This document shows, one piece after another, positions 17,530-24,900 of a stretch of 64,000 nucleotides of DNA. The position numbers were made by a program, and so were the translations under genes. Origin of the DNA: Eutrophovita brisbanensis (lineage in GTDB: Bacteria; Pseudomonadota; Gammaproteobacteria; Burkholderiales; Eutrophovitaceae); NCBI GenBank assembly GCA_038147395.1, contig JAYQTM010000001.1, forward strand, positions 1,364,001-1,428,000, read 5' to 3'. The notes under the pieces were generated by a model. It had not been told where the DNA came from. It saw only the letters and a program-made list of their open reading frames with translations, and did no database searches. How positions within the stretch are numbered: position 1 is the stretch's first letter; every line of letters starts with the position of its first letter.

Positions 17530-17865
17530 ATGGAGCAATCCGCCTCCAGGGATAACTCAGTCCTGTCAAGAATGGCTGAATTCATACATCAACAAATTCC
17601 AAATTATTTTTCTGAAATTAGAACATCAGTGGGTTTTGACCAAAACATTAGAACAATGACGTGGAGATTCATGTCGTTTCAGGGGGAGTTTTTAAACCTA
17701 AAACCCAATGGTCAAGGCAGACTCACGGTGGGATATCTTTCTCCACACTTTGAGGATTCCGAGGAGGGAATATGGACTGACGGCAAATTGACAACCAGGT
17801 GCAACATCGACGACTTCGGATGGGATTACTTTAACGATGATCCAGAATTACCGGACTGCGAATAA
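17530..17865 (+). CDS. Hypothetical soluble protein in cassette 2 (111 aa)
   Basis: 111 residues without signal or membrane segments, acidic and aromatic-rich at the C-terminus ('CNIDDFGWDYFNDDPELPDCE'). Two Cys flank the acidic tail. It ends 14 nt before the third att-like copy. I do not recognise it. The acidic composition would fit an immunity or anti-protein, but that is only a guess. Confidence 0.45.
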   Translation: MEQSASRDNSVLSRMAEFIHQQIPNYFSEIRTSVGFDQNIRTMTWRFMSFQGEFLNLKPNGQGRLTVGYLSPHFEDSEEGIWTDGKLTTRCNIDDFGWDYFNDDPELPDCE

Positions 17866-17879
17866 TGAAATATTAATTA

Positions 17880-17971
17880 TTCGAATCCCTCTTTCTCCGC
17901 CACCCTTTTTTAGGGTGATATAAATCAATTAATTCAATAAGTTACAAAGTCATGAATTTGGCTTGTGTAAC
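17880..17971 (+). repeat. tRNA-Ser att-like repeat, copy 3
   Basis: A 92-nt copy of 16366-16457 with one mismatch (C to A at the position matching 16408). It includes the tRNA 3' end and CCA but no tRNA body. With copy 1 it brackets about 1.4 kb. Confidence 0.92.
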
Positions 17972-17996
17972 ACGCTTGTGTAACCTCTAAACCCCT

Positions 17997-18080
17997 AATT
18001 ATTCCACCCTAAAACACCCCGGGGGGAGGGTTAAATCAGGCTAATGTGAGTTAGATATACCTTGGTAGATACAAAAAAGG
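17997..18080. repeat. 84-bp exact repeat, copy 1
   Basis: Identical over 84 nt to 23365-23448. It contains 'CACCCCGGGGGGAGGG' and ends at 'TACAAAAAAGG'. Pieces of it also occur, rearranged, at 16468-16590 after the intact tRNA. Confidence 0.95.
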
Positions 18081-18097
18081 CGTCAATTAAGACGCCT
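18073..18097 (-). terminator. Intrinsic terminator of the MBL-fold gene
   Basis: AGGCGTC / GACGCCT stem with loop AATTAA, followed on the minus strand by six T. It terminates the 18115-19200 gene. The T-run comes from the end of the 84-bp repeat. Confidence 0.8.
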
Positions 18098-18114
18098 CGA
18101 CTTACAACAATAAT

Positions 18115-19200
18115 TCAGTTGGTCACAGCCTCTGGCCATTTTTCACCATGTCTAAGAGACCGAAATTTTTCGTCAGACACACCGCTATTATGAAGTGCTT
18201 TTTGAAGTTTTAGGGGCGGCTCCGTCATTGGCTCTAAAGTGAGCTTGAATGTCCCCCAATGAATGCCTATTGCCCTTTTTGCACCTAAATCGCCGAATGC
18301 TTTTACAGCCTCCTCAGGATTTATGTGGGCAGATTTCATAAATTGTCTCGGTTCATAAGCGCCTATTGGAATTGCTGCCAAATCAGGACTGCCCAGTCTT
18401 TTTGCGGTTTCCTTGAAATCATCTGAATAACCAGCATCTCCAGCGAAGTAGAAAGAGAAGTCACTCCATTGGAACATCCAGCCCGACCAAAGAGTTTTGT
18501 TTCTGTCGAATAACGTTCTCTTCGACCAATGTTGCACAGGTGTGGGTTGGATCGTGACACCCTTACGCCGAACCTGTTGCCACCAATCAAGTTCGGTAAC
18601 GTGTTCGGCACCCCACTCCTCTAGTAATGATTTGAGGCCAAGCGGCACAAAAAACTCCACGCTTGGCTGTGATTTAGCAATCGCACGAATACTGCTCTCA
18701 TCAAGGTGATCATAATGGTTGTGACTGATTACAACCGCATCAATCCGAGGCAAGTCTGCTATCTGGACAGGAGAGAGAGTGACCCGCTTTGGCCCCATAA
18801 ATGAGAATGGCGACGCTCTATCTGAAAACTGTGGGTCAGTCATAACAGTTACGTCTGAGTGGTTTAAAAGTAATGTGGAGTGCCCAACCCACATCACGTT
18901 CTCTCGAAAATTTGCCATCTCTTCTTTCGTACTTATTGAAACCGGGAAACCCGTACTTTCTGATTCATCACTCTCTCGGGTAACGTAGGCAGAAAAAAAC
19001 TTGAGAAACTCGACAAAGCTTTTGTCATGAAAGTCGCCTTTTGGATGCTGAAAACGAGCCGTTTTCTTGTTGAAGTTTGGCGAGTCTGGGTACTTCATAG
19101 CTCCAGAACATCCACACAGAATTATTAAGAAGCTGGCGACTAAACATGCTTTGTATATCACCGTAGCCGTTCCTTTCAAAAGTGATGATCGAATACTCAA
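18115..19200 (-). CDS. MBL-fold hydrolase of the NAPE-PLD/UlaG-like type, lipoprotein
   Basis: 361 residues. The N-terminus ends in a lipobox-like 'IILCGC', so it is probably a lipoprotein. The metallo-beta-lactamase core has 'VMWVGHSTLLL', 'MTDPQFSDRASP', the metal motif SHNHYDHLD (H-x-H-x-D-H), 'FAGDAGYSDDF' and 'AIGIHWGTFKL'. Related proteins include N-acyl-phosphatidylethanolamine phospholipase D and bacterial homologues of unknown substrate. It is flanked by the 84-bp repeat and the 159-bp repeat. Confidence 0.88.
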   Translation of the reverse strand: MSIRSSLLKGTATVIYKACLVASFLIILCGCSGAMKYPDSPNFNKKTARFQHPKGDFHDKSFVEFLKFFSAYVTRESDESESTGFPVSISTKEEMANFRENVMWVGHSTLLLNHSDVTVMTDPQFSDRASPFSFMGPKRVTLSPVQIADLPRIDAVVISHNHYDHLDESSIRAIAKSQPSVEFFVPLGLKSLLEEWGAEHVTELDWWQQVRRKGVTIQPTPVQHWSKRTLFDRNKTLWSGWMFQWSDFSFYFAGDAGYSDDFKETAKRLGSPDLAAIPIGAYEPRQFMKSAHINPEEAVKAFGDLGAKRAIGIHWGTFKLTLEPMTEPPLKLQKALHNSGVSDEKFRSLRHGEKWPEAVTN

Positions 19201-19266
19201 AAAGTTAAGTTAACGCCATCAAACTACCATTATTCGGCCGCTATAACTCCACTATTGAAGACTATT

Positions 19267-19425
19267 CTAATCACTCCTCCTCCTCGAGAGTCCTGGCATG
19301 ATTGGTTTCAGAGTTGGTCTATCAGCAACCTTACTCGTCTCCCTAGCCATTTGTGCCGGGACTCTCACCTCTTTTTCAAACTCTAATAGTTTTCTAGGTG
19401 ATGACAAGCTACATCATGTGATTGC
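19267..19425 (+). repeat. 159-bp exact repeat, copy 1 (start of the VanZ-like gene)
   Basis: Identical to 23780-23938. It covers 31 nt of leader and the first 43 codons of the VanZ-like gene. Confidence 0.95.
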
Positions 19426-19708
19426 ATTCACGTGTTTTGTATTACCCATGATTCTTGTATCCCCAAAATACTGGAGGGCGATGATTACCTACAGTCTAAT
19501 CTTTGGTGGACTGATCGAATTGGCTCAACCCTACGTGAATAAAACTGGTGATCCAATGGATTTGCTGGCCAACACCGTAGGTGCAATCATCGGCATCGTA
19601 ATGGGTGCTGCGTTATTTCGTTTCAATCAAATAAGGAGAGAAAAATATGAACCGATTTATATTGATCACACTATCCGCACTTACTCTAATCGCAAATACA
19701 GGCGCTAG
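19298..19708 (+). CDS. VanZ-like membrane protein
   Basis: 136 residues with about four hydrophobic helices. 'DDKLHHVIAFTCFVLP' carries the D-K-x-x-H pattern of the family; 'GGLIELAQPYV', 'GDPMDLLANTVGAIIG' with E-x-x-Q and D-x-x-x-N also fit. The function is unknown outside VanZ-linked glycopeptide resistance. The 3' end overlaps the next gene by 62 nt, so the natural C-terminus may be shorter. Confidence 0.8.
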   Translation: MIGFRVGLSATLLVSLAICAGTLTSFSNSNSFLGDDKLHHVIAFTCFVLPMILVSPKYWRAMITYSLIFGGLIELAQPYVNKTGDPMDLLANTVGAIIGIVMGAALFRFNQIRREKYEPIYIDHTIRTYSNRKYRR

Positions 19709-19838
19709 TGCTCATCAAACTGAAGTATCAATACAGGAGAGCAAAACCGTTTATCACGGTGGTGGCTGTAGGAAAAGCTCTCCTGCCGGTCAATGCTGCC
19801 ACATGAACAGAAAGACTGGTGTGATTCACTGTCACTGA
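19647..19838 (+). CDS. Small exported Cys/His-rich protein (63 aa)
   Basis: AAGGAGAG 6 nt before the ATG is a strong ribosome binding site, so this overlapping frame is translated. The signal peptide ends near 'ASAHQ'. The mature tail has the pattern HGGGC-x8-CCH-x10-CH ('GQCCHMNRKTGVIHCH'), which looks like a metal-binding or disulfide knuckle. I do not know a named family. Confidence 0.6.
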   Translation: MNRFILITLSALTLIANTGASAHQTEVSIQESKTVYHGGGCRKSSPAGQCCHMNRKTGVIHCH

Positions 19839-20023
19839 CTAGCAACAATTTCATCTGCATCATCACAATCTCTTTCGCCAAGTCCCGCAAGCTCAGTCTC
19901 CTCATCTAAAAAGGACTGGTTTTGTAAGGGCGCATCAGGCTGATACGGGACGGTTTGATTGCTACTCATCTCGTTACATGCTGTGAGTAAAGCCATCAAT
20001 CCAAAAACAGTTAGTAGTCTCAT
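19832..20023 (-). CDS. Small lipoprotein (63 aa)
   Basis: AAAGGAG lies 7 nt before the ATG. The N-terminus has a lipobox 'ALLTAC', giving a mature lipoprotein of about 48 acidic residues. It is convergent with, and overlaps by 7 nt, the preceding gene. It follows the sortase gene on the same strand by 17 nt, so it may be in that operon. Confidence 0.6.
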   Translation of the reverse strand: MRLLTVFGLMALLTACNEMSSNQTVPYQPDAPLQNQSFLDEETELAGLGERDCDDADEIVASQ

Positions 20024-20040
20024 TCTTAATCTCCTTTAAT

Positions 20041-20634
20041 TTAAATACTTATTAGGTCTGCAGCGATTGGCTTTGCGATCACCACGTATCTCAATGGACC
20101 TCCATAAACTGGAGAGTCAAATGGGTAACAGGTGATCAGAGTGAGACGGTCGTCTCCAAAATCTTGGGCAAGATACCCATCGCCTTTATCTACGACTTGA
20201 ATCTCTGTGACCTCGTACCGAGTGATTTCGTTATCCGCTGATTCAAGGTCGATATGATCACCAACCTTCGTGTGTTTGAGTGAATAGAAATGCGTATCAC
20301 GATGACCACCGATCACGATGTTTCCTGATGAACCAGGTAACGATGAAGCGGATACATGTCCTGGACCGAAAGCCAGTGACCTTCCAGATGATCCAGCCAG
20401 CACAATTGCATCCAAATCAATTCGGTCTGACTTGATTCGAGCGACTGGATATGTATCTGCCCACGGCCATGGTTTGACCTTTAGTTGAGTTGACTCCGCT
20501 TCAGCCCAAGCCACCTTGATCATTGATTGCGCCAGCCATGCTTTGGCATGGATATAGCCAGCGGAGGAGAACTGCCACACGGCTAGCGCAACCAATATCG
20601 AAATGGAGAGATAACGAATGCTCTTGGCACTCAT
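20041..20634 (-). CDS. Class GN sortase
   Basis: The ATG overlaps the TGA of the VIT/VWA gene (ATGA) and follows GGAGGAGGGG, so the two are coupled. An N-terminal membrane anchor is followed by the sortase barrel with catalytic His in 'GGHRDTHF', catalytic Cys in 'LTLITCYPF' and Arg in 'GPLRYVVIA'. Gram-negative class GN sortases usually act on one dedicated substrate encoded next door, as here. Confidence 0.92.
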   Translation of the reverse strand: MSAKSIRYLSISILVALAVWQFSSAGYIHAKAWLAQSMIKVAWAEAESTQLKVKPWPWADTYPVARIKSDRIDLDAIVLAGSSGRSLAFGPGHVSASSLPGSSGNIVIGGHRDTHFYSLKHTKVGDHIDLESADNEITRYEVTEIQVVDKGDGYLAQDFGDDRLTLITCYPFDSPVYGGPLRYVVIAKPIAADLISI

Positions 20635-22716
20635 CCCCTCCTCCATAATCTGTTGAGTCGAGGACTGAATCCAATCAATGCTGCAAGTAACGTCAAAGCA
20701 AAAGCAATGTATAGACTCATTACAGATGACGTGGCACCTTGAGGCAGCTCACCAAAGACACTGTTTTGCTTCCAACCCTTCGGCATGTTTGATGGCACCA
20801 TTTGCTTCTTCAAACGCTCTTTCACTCGAACAGGAGTGACATCCACAGCCAAGAGACTGGTGTATTTCGTCACAAGGGAGTGCTCTAGGGCCAAAGGAAG
20901 CACAGAGGCTCTTACATCGTCATCAGAATGTCCGCTGTATCTCAGATTCATTAACTCTGCGATCTTTCGTCTTGCCCATAGCTGGCCAACCCCTTTTGTT
21001 GAATCGTTTGATATCAACTCCATTGAGCGCTTCCAGCGTTTACCATCCACCACTCCAGAGATTTCAATATTCCCTTCGAGTGGCTTGTCGGTCTTCACTG
21101 CGACAACTACTGGATCACCCAGATACAAATCAGGAATGACATTCGGTGCTGAATCAACCTTCATTCCATGTGGCCACTTGATTCGTATATCTGTCGCAAA
21201 TGGATTTTCGATTCGAGCAAAGAAATCATTCATCTTGCTACCGACATCAGCAATTGAGCCAATGAAGGTGAACGTTCCACGACCCAGCTCTGCTGCCCTT
21301 GTCATGAAGAAGTCATTTGGAGATGAACCGATCCCGATTGTGAAGAGACGGTTATTTCGCAATCGTGTCTTAATCATCGAGAAGAGCTGATCTTCATTAC
21401 CAACTGATGCGTCAGTTATGAATACGATCTGTCTTAAACGACCAGGAGTTGCATTGTTAGCTAACGCTTGAGTCAAGGCCGGGGCAACTTGAGTACCACC
21501 AGTAGCCACGAGCTTGTTAATGTAGTTACAGGCGACCTTGAGATTTGCGTCAGTGGCTTTTTGCTCACTATCGAACAAGGAGCTGGTTTCGCTGTTGAAT
21601 TGAATGATGTTAAACCCATCATCTGGCTTCAGCCTTCTCACTGCCAATTCAAGTGCATTTTTAGCTTGATCCAGTGATGCTCCATCCATTGACCCTGACG
21701 TGTCCACCACGAACACAACGTCCCTTGGCATTCGTCCTGTTACCTTATGCACCCCCTTAGGTGGGAACATGGTGATCAATGCGTAGTGTTTATCCGCCTT
21801 GGTCTCAGTAAAGATACTTGTGCTGGGCATTGTTCCATTGGCTGCTGTCCATGACACCTCAAAGTCTCTATCAGCAGGAACAGAGTTTTCGAGGAGACTG
21901 ACCTGATACACATTGCTTGAGATTTTTTTCTTAGTGATCGCATGGTTAGTCGATCGAAGGTCCTTGATTGGGAACCCAGCATCAATCTTTAATTGAATCG
22001 AGACTGGGTTACGTTTTGCTTCACCATCAGCAATGACGGGAGGACTGATCTCAGCGGCATCTGGAACAATATTTGACTCAAGAGGACCTAGCTTCCTTAC
22101 CTTCTTTGGGAACCTTGACTCCTGGTATGTACCGAGGTGCTACGACAAGAGGAAAACGGAGTCCAACCTGTCCATCTCGATAGATCAATGTGTTTTGATA
22201 CTCAATCTCTACGATGATGGTTTGACCCGGAGCAATGTTAGTCACTTTGGACGTAAAGATATTAGGCCGCTGCTGTTCGATCAGACTCGCCTGCTTTCCT
22301 TCTTTCGCTGCTTTTTCAAATTCCTTCTTCGCTTGCTGGCGCTCTTTGATCTGACCTTCGATAACTCGCTCGCCAATCCTCATCCGCAACTTATCAACTG
22401 CTGAGTTATCTGGGAGCGGGAACACATACGTACCTTGAACCCAGTCCGGCGAATCATTCTTAAAGTGTTGAATCACCTTTGCTCGAGAAACAATCCCTGA
22501 AACCTCCAGCTCAACCTCGGTGTTTACCAATGGAGCTTGGATGTACTCACCGCCTGGCATCACCTTGATCAACAGTGATCCACTCTGCATTTCGTTAATC
22601 GGATTTTTTTCGGCAGCGCCAGCCTCACCTGATAGAACCAGTAGTCCTAATGTGATCAGCGATAAGAGGAAACTGCTAAAGACACGTTTGGTATCTATCG
22701 TTGTACTTGAATACAT
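20631..22716 (-). pseudogene. Marine proteobacterial sortase target protein (VIT + VWA domains), one frame change
   Basis: The N-terminal part (to 22078) has a signal peptide and a VIT domain ('EVSGIVSRAKVIQHFKN', 'VYPLPDNSAVDKL'-like segment). The C-terminal part has a VWA domain with MIDAS D-x-S-x-S ('VVDTSGSMDGAS'), an 'LPQGATSS' sorting signal, a membrane helix and a basic tail. The two parts are one base out of frame near 22085-22095 ('KEGKEA' then 'GPLESNIVPDAAE'). The sorting motif has Gly where LPxTA-type signals have Thr. The frame change is not at a long homopolymer, so it may be real. Confidence 0.85.
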
Positions 22717-22862
22717 TTGCCATCCCTTTTGAGTTATCGATAGAAGATCAATCTGATCTCGCTAACGAATTAAAACCTTCAGGTATGCAAACTCAGTGAC
22801 TCAAAAAAGGCTATTTAATGGCGATACGTCCGAGAACAACGAGTTATTAGATTTACTCTCGA

Positions 22863-23252
22863 TCAGAACGTGATGAAGGCAAATAACACGCTACTGAGAA
22901 TTGTCAGACTCCCATGCTTGACTGCTGACTCACCCCAATATTGATACGACTGACCACGGATTGAACAAACACTCAACGTTGCCAGATCAGCTATCAAAGC
23001 GATGAACGCTCCTAAGGCAAGCCCACCGGCCACCATCGACACAAAAACCATTGCTGGCTTAGCGTCTCCACTGAGAATCTTCGTGACAGGTTGAAAATCA
23101 CTGATATACGCTTGGATGAAATGATTCGTGTCCAACATCGACTGGTGGTAATACATGACCGTCAACAGAACAATACTTAGCGTGAGATAAAGAAAAAACT
23201 TCCAAGAAGCAAGCTGCGTCACATGATGTGGTTCGTCACTTATCGTCTTCAT
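22863..23252 (-). CDS. Integral membrane protein of unknown function
   Basis: I chose the ATG at 23252, which follows AAAGGAATCACG. About 129 residues with three hydrophobic helices (near 18-36, 68-93 and 110-128). The central loop holds 'DTNHFIQAYISDFQPVTKIL'. No family was recognised. It lies upstream of the sortase pair on the same strand, 147 nt before it. Confidence 0.55.
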   Translation of the reverse strand: MKTISDEPHHVTQLASWKFFLYLTLSIVLLTVMYYHQSMLDTNHFIQAYISDFQPVTKILSGDAKPAMVFVSMVAGGLALGAFIALIADLATLSVCSIRGQSYQYWGESAVKHGSLTILSSVLFAFITF

Positions 23253-23364
23253 CGTGATTCCTTTTCGAAGTGTGGGAAAGTTGTTCCCTGGAATCATCAG
23301 ACGTTCAAGACGAGACGAAAACCCTTACGAGCCAGAAATCATTAAATCACCACGCTCTAGCCAC

Positions 23365-23448
23365 AATTATTCCACCCTAAAACACCCCGGGGGGAGGGTT
23401 AAATCAGGCTAATGTGAGTTAGATATACCTTGGTAGATACAAAAAAGG
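23365..23448. repeat. 84-bp exact repeat, copy 2
   Basis: Identical to 17997-18080. Here the terminator stem that follows copy 1 is replaced by unrelated sequence. Confidence 0.95.
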
Positions 23449-23455
23449 ATTATTT

Positions 23456-23731
23456 TTAGAAGGACTGACTTGCTGTCCTCTCTGCATCCCAAAACAACTT
23501 TGTAATCTCAACCGCCCTATCAGCATCAAAATCTTTACACGTGTAAATAATTATTGAGAAGAACTTCTTAGCGCTCCAGATGTATACAGAGATACCTGAG
23601 TCTATGAGAGGTAGGAATGCGTCGTAACCCTGGTTATCTGTTTTCCCAAGCCCATCAGGAGAGTGAATGATAGGCTCTCCATATGCTTGGAATCCCATCT
23701 GATTACACAGATCATTGAAATAATCTTTCAC
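23456..23731 (-). pseudogene. S-adenosylmethionine decarboxylase-like fragment, probably 5'-truncated
   Basis: 'YDAFLPLIDSGISVYIWS' and 'FFSIIIYTCKDFDADRAVEITKLFW' resemble the second half of the bacterial SpeD/AdoMetDC-related fold. The frame is open nine codons upstream of the GTG used here, to a TAG, without an ATG. The N-terminal part expected for the family is missing, so I think the gene lost its 5' end when the flanking 159-bp repeat was installed. Family assignment is from memory and moderate. Confidence 0.45.
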
Positions 23732-23779
23732 TCTCGCTTCGTCAACGTCGCCACTCTAACACCACACTGAACCACTAAC

Positions 23780-23938
23780 CTAATCACTCCTCCTCCTCGA
23801 GAGTCCTGGCATGATTGGTTTCAGAGTTGGTCTATCAGCAACCTTACTCGTCTCCCTAGCCATTTGTGCCGGGACTCTCACCTCTTTTTCAAACTCTAAT
23901 AGTTTTCTAGGTGATGACAAGCTACATCATGTGATTGC
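23780..23938 (+). repeat. 159-bp exact repeat, copy 2
   Basis: Identical to 19267-19425. It carries the leader and first 43 codons of the VanZ-like gene. Confidence 0.95.
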
Positions 23939-23978
23939 GCTCAGTTGTTACGTTTTACTAACGAAATTTCTAATCTAG
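23811..23978 (+). pseudogene. Truncated VanZ-like gene copy (55 codons)
   Basis: Starts like the VanZ-like protein for 43 residues, then diverges into 'LSCYVLLTKFLI' and stops at 23976-23978. The divergent tail keeps the hydrophobic rhythm of the parent ('FTCFVLPMILVS'), so it could be an old allele joined to a recent one. It is too short to fold like the family. Confidence 0.7.
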
Positions 23979-24043
23979 CAGGTTGATTACAAGAGTCCAT
24001 TCCTCAGATAATAAAATCATCTTGGTCAAAACTGTTCAGGCAA

Positions 24044-24325
24044 TCAGTCACTCGGATTGACAGGTGATCCAGACTCATCAAATCCGTATGGGACATCTTG
24101 CTCGCTGGTTCCATCGCACGCAGCTGCCATATTTCTTTTAGCGTTGTTACAAGCAATATTTGCCGACGAGTAAATGTCGTCTTTTGTAGGGTCCCCTTTT
24201 TTGCTGCAGTAATGATCATATTGCATTTTTGTTTGCTCACAAGTACCACCTCGAATGTCTTTATCTTGAGCTTGCGCGGTCAATACAATTGAGCTTAATA
24301 ATGTCAAAAAAACTATTGATCTCAT
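24044..24325 (-). CDS. Exported twin C-x10-C protein, paralogue 2
   Basis: TAAGGAGAAGAA precedes the ATG. The signal peptide ends at 'TAQAQD'. The mature part has four Cys in the order C-x10-C-x18-C-x10-C ('GTCEQTKMQYDHYC' and 'ACNNAKRNMAAAC'), then an acidic tail without Cys. The same pattern and similar residues occur in 26381-26659. This suggests a two-helix hairpin held by two disulfides. No family was recognised. Confidence 0.65.
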   Translation of the reverse strand: MRSIVFLTLLSSIVLTAQAQDKDIRGGTCEQTKMQYDHYCSKKGDPTKDDIYSSANIACNNAKRNMAAACDGTSEQDVPYGFDESGSPVNPSD

Positions 24326-24516
24326 TTCTTCTCCTTAGATAAACATGAATCGGGATACACGAGAAAAACAAACATGACTACAGCGTTGAATCCAACATAA
24401 ACAGTGAAGACTGCAGAATCATCTTTTTCCTTTCACCAGGATTAAGACCGATCGACATCGATAAAAACGATTGTTAGAAACTACAAAGACAGATACAAGT
24501 CCCCAGCATTAGGTAG

Positions 24517-24900
24517 TTAGATCAATCTTGGGCAAACCATAGTCATTAATTCATGGTTACGCGTTCCCTCAACCGTCGATCGCCAGTTTTCTTCAGGCTC
24601 TTGGCTTTGACTAACCAACTCACCTTGGAGCATTCTTTGATCATAAAATTCGCCCGCCAAATTTCTGAATGTGCGTTCAATGCAATCGTATTCTTTGTGT
24701 GATTTATTAGACAGCACCCTATTCAAAGGGAAGCTGTAGTCCACCATTTCCCACACGCTAACCCGGTTATTTTCCAAACGAACAGTCCCAGGATCGTAGT
24801 AAAACGCGGCTTTTCCGTTGTCTCCATAAAGAACCCACTCGCCGCGAGCAACCGAGGACAGTGCCATCCAAAACAATATGATTAGACCTATTTTTTTCAT
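24517..24900 (-). CDS. Exported surface-adhesin-E-like protein
   Basis: A signal peptide (1-20) is followed by the 'EWVLYGDNGKAAFYYDPGTVRLENNRVSVWEMVDYS' type of opening, 'SHKEYDCIERTFRNL' and a final 'MTMVCP', which together match the small adhesin-E-like fold with one disulfide. Its start overlaps the stop of the di-heme oxidoreductase (ATGA), so the two are co-translated. A second member of this family is at 33866-34276. Confidence 0.65.
   Translation of the reverse strand: MKKIGLIILFWMALSSVARGEWVLYGDNGKAAFYYDPGTVRLENNRVSVWEMVDYSFPLNRVLSNKSHKEYDCIERTFRNLAGEFYDQRMLQGELVSQSQEPEENWRSTVEGTRNHELMTMVCPRLI

Noticed and set aside
20785..21390. A 201-codon frame antisense to the VWA protein
   Set aside because: Shadow of a strongly supported VWA domain; no ribosome site or family features.
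16400..23450. Chromosomal integron with attC sites
   Set aside because: The repeats lack RYYYAAC / GTTRRRY core pairs, genes are on both strands, and no integron integrase is present. The tRNA 3' end in the repeats fits tRNA-site integration better.
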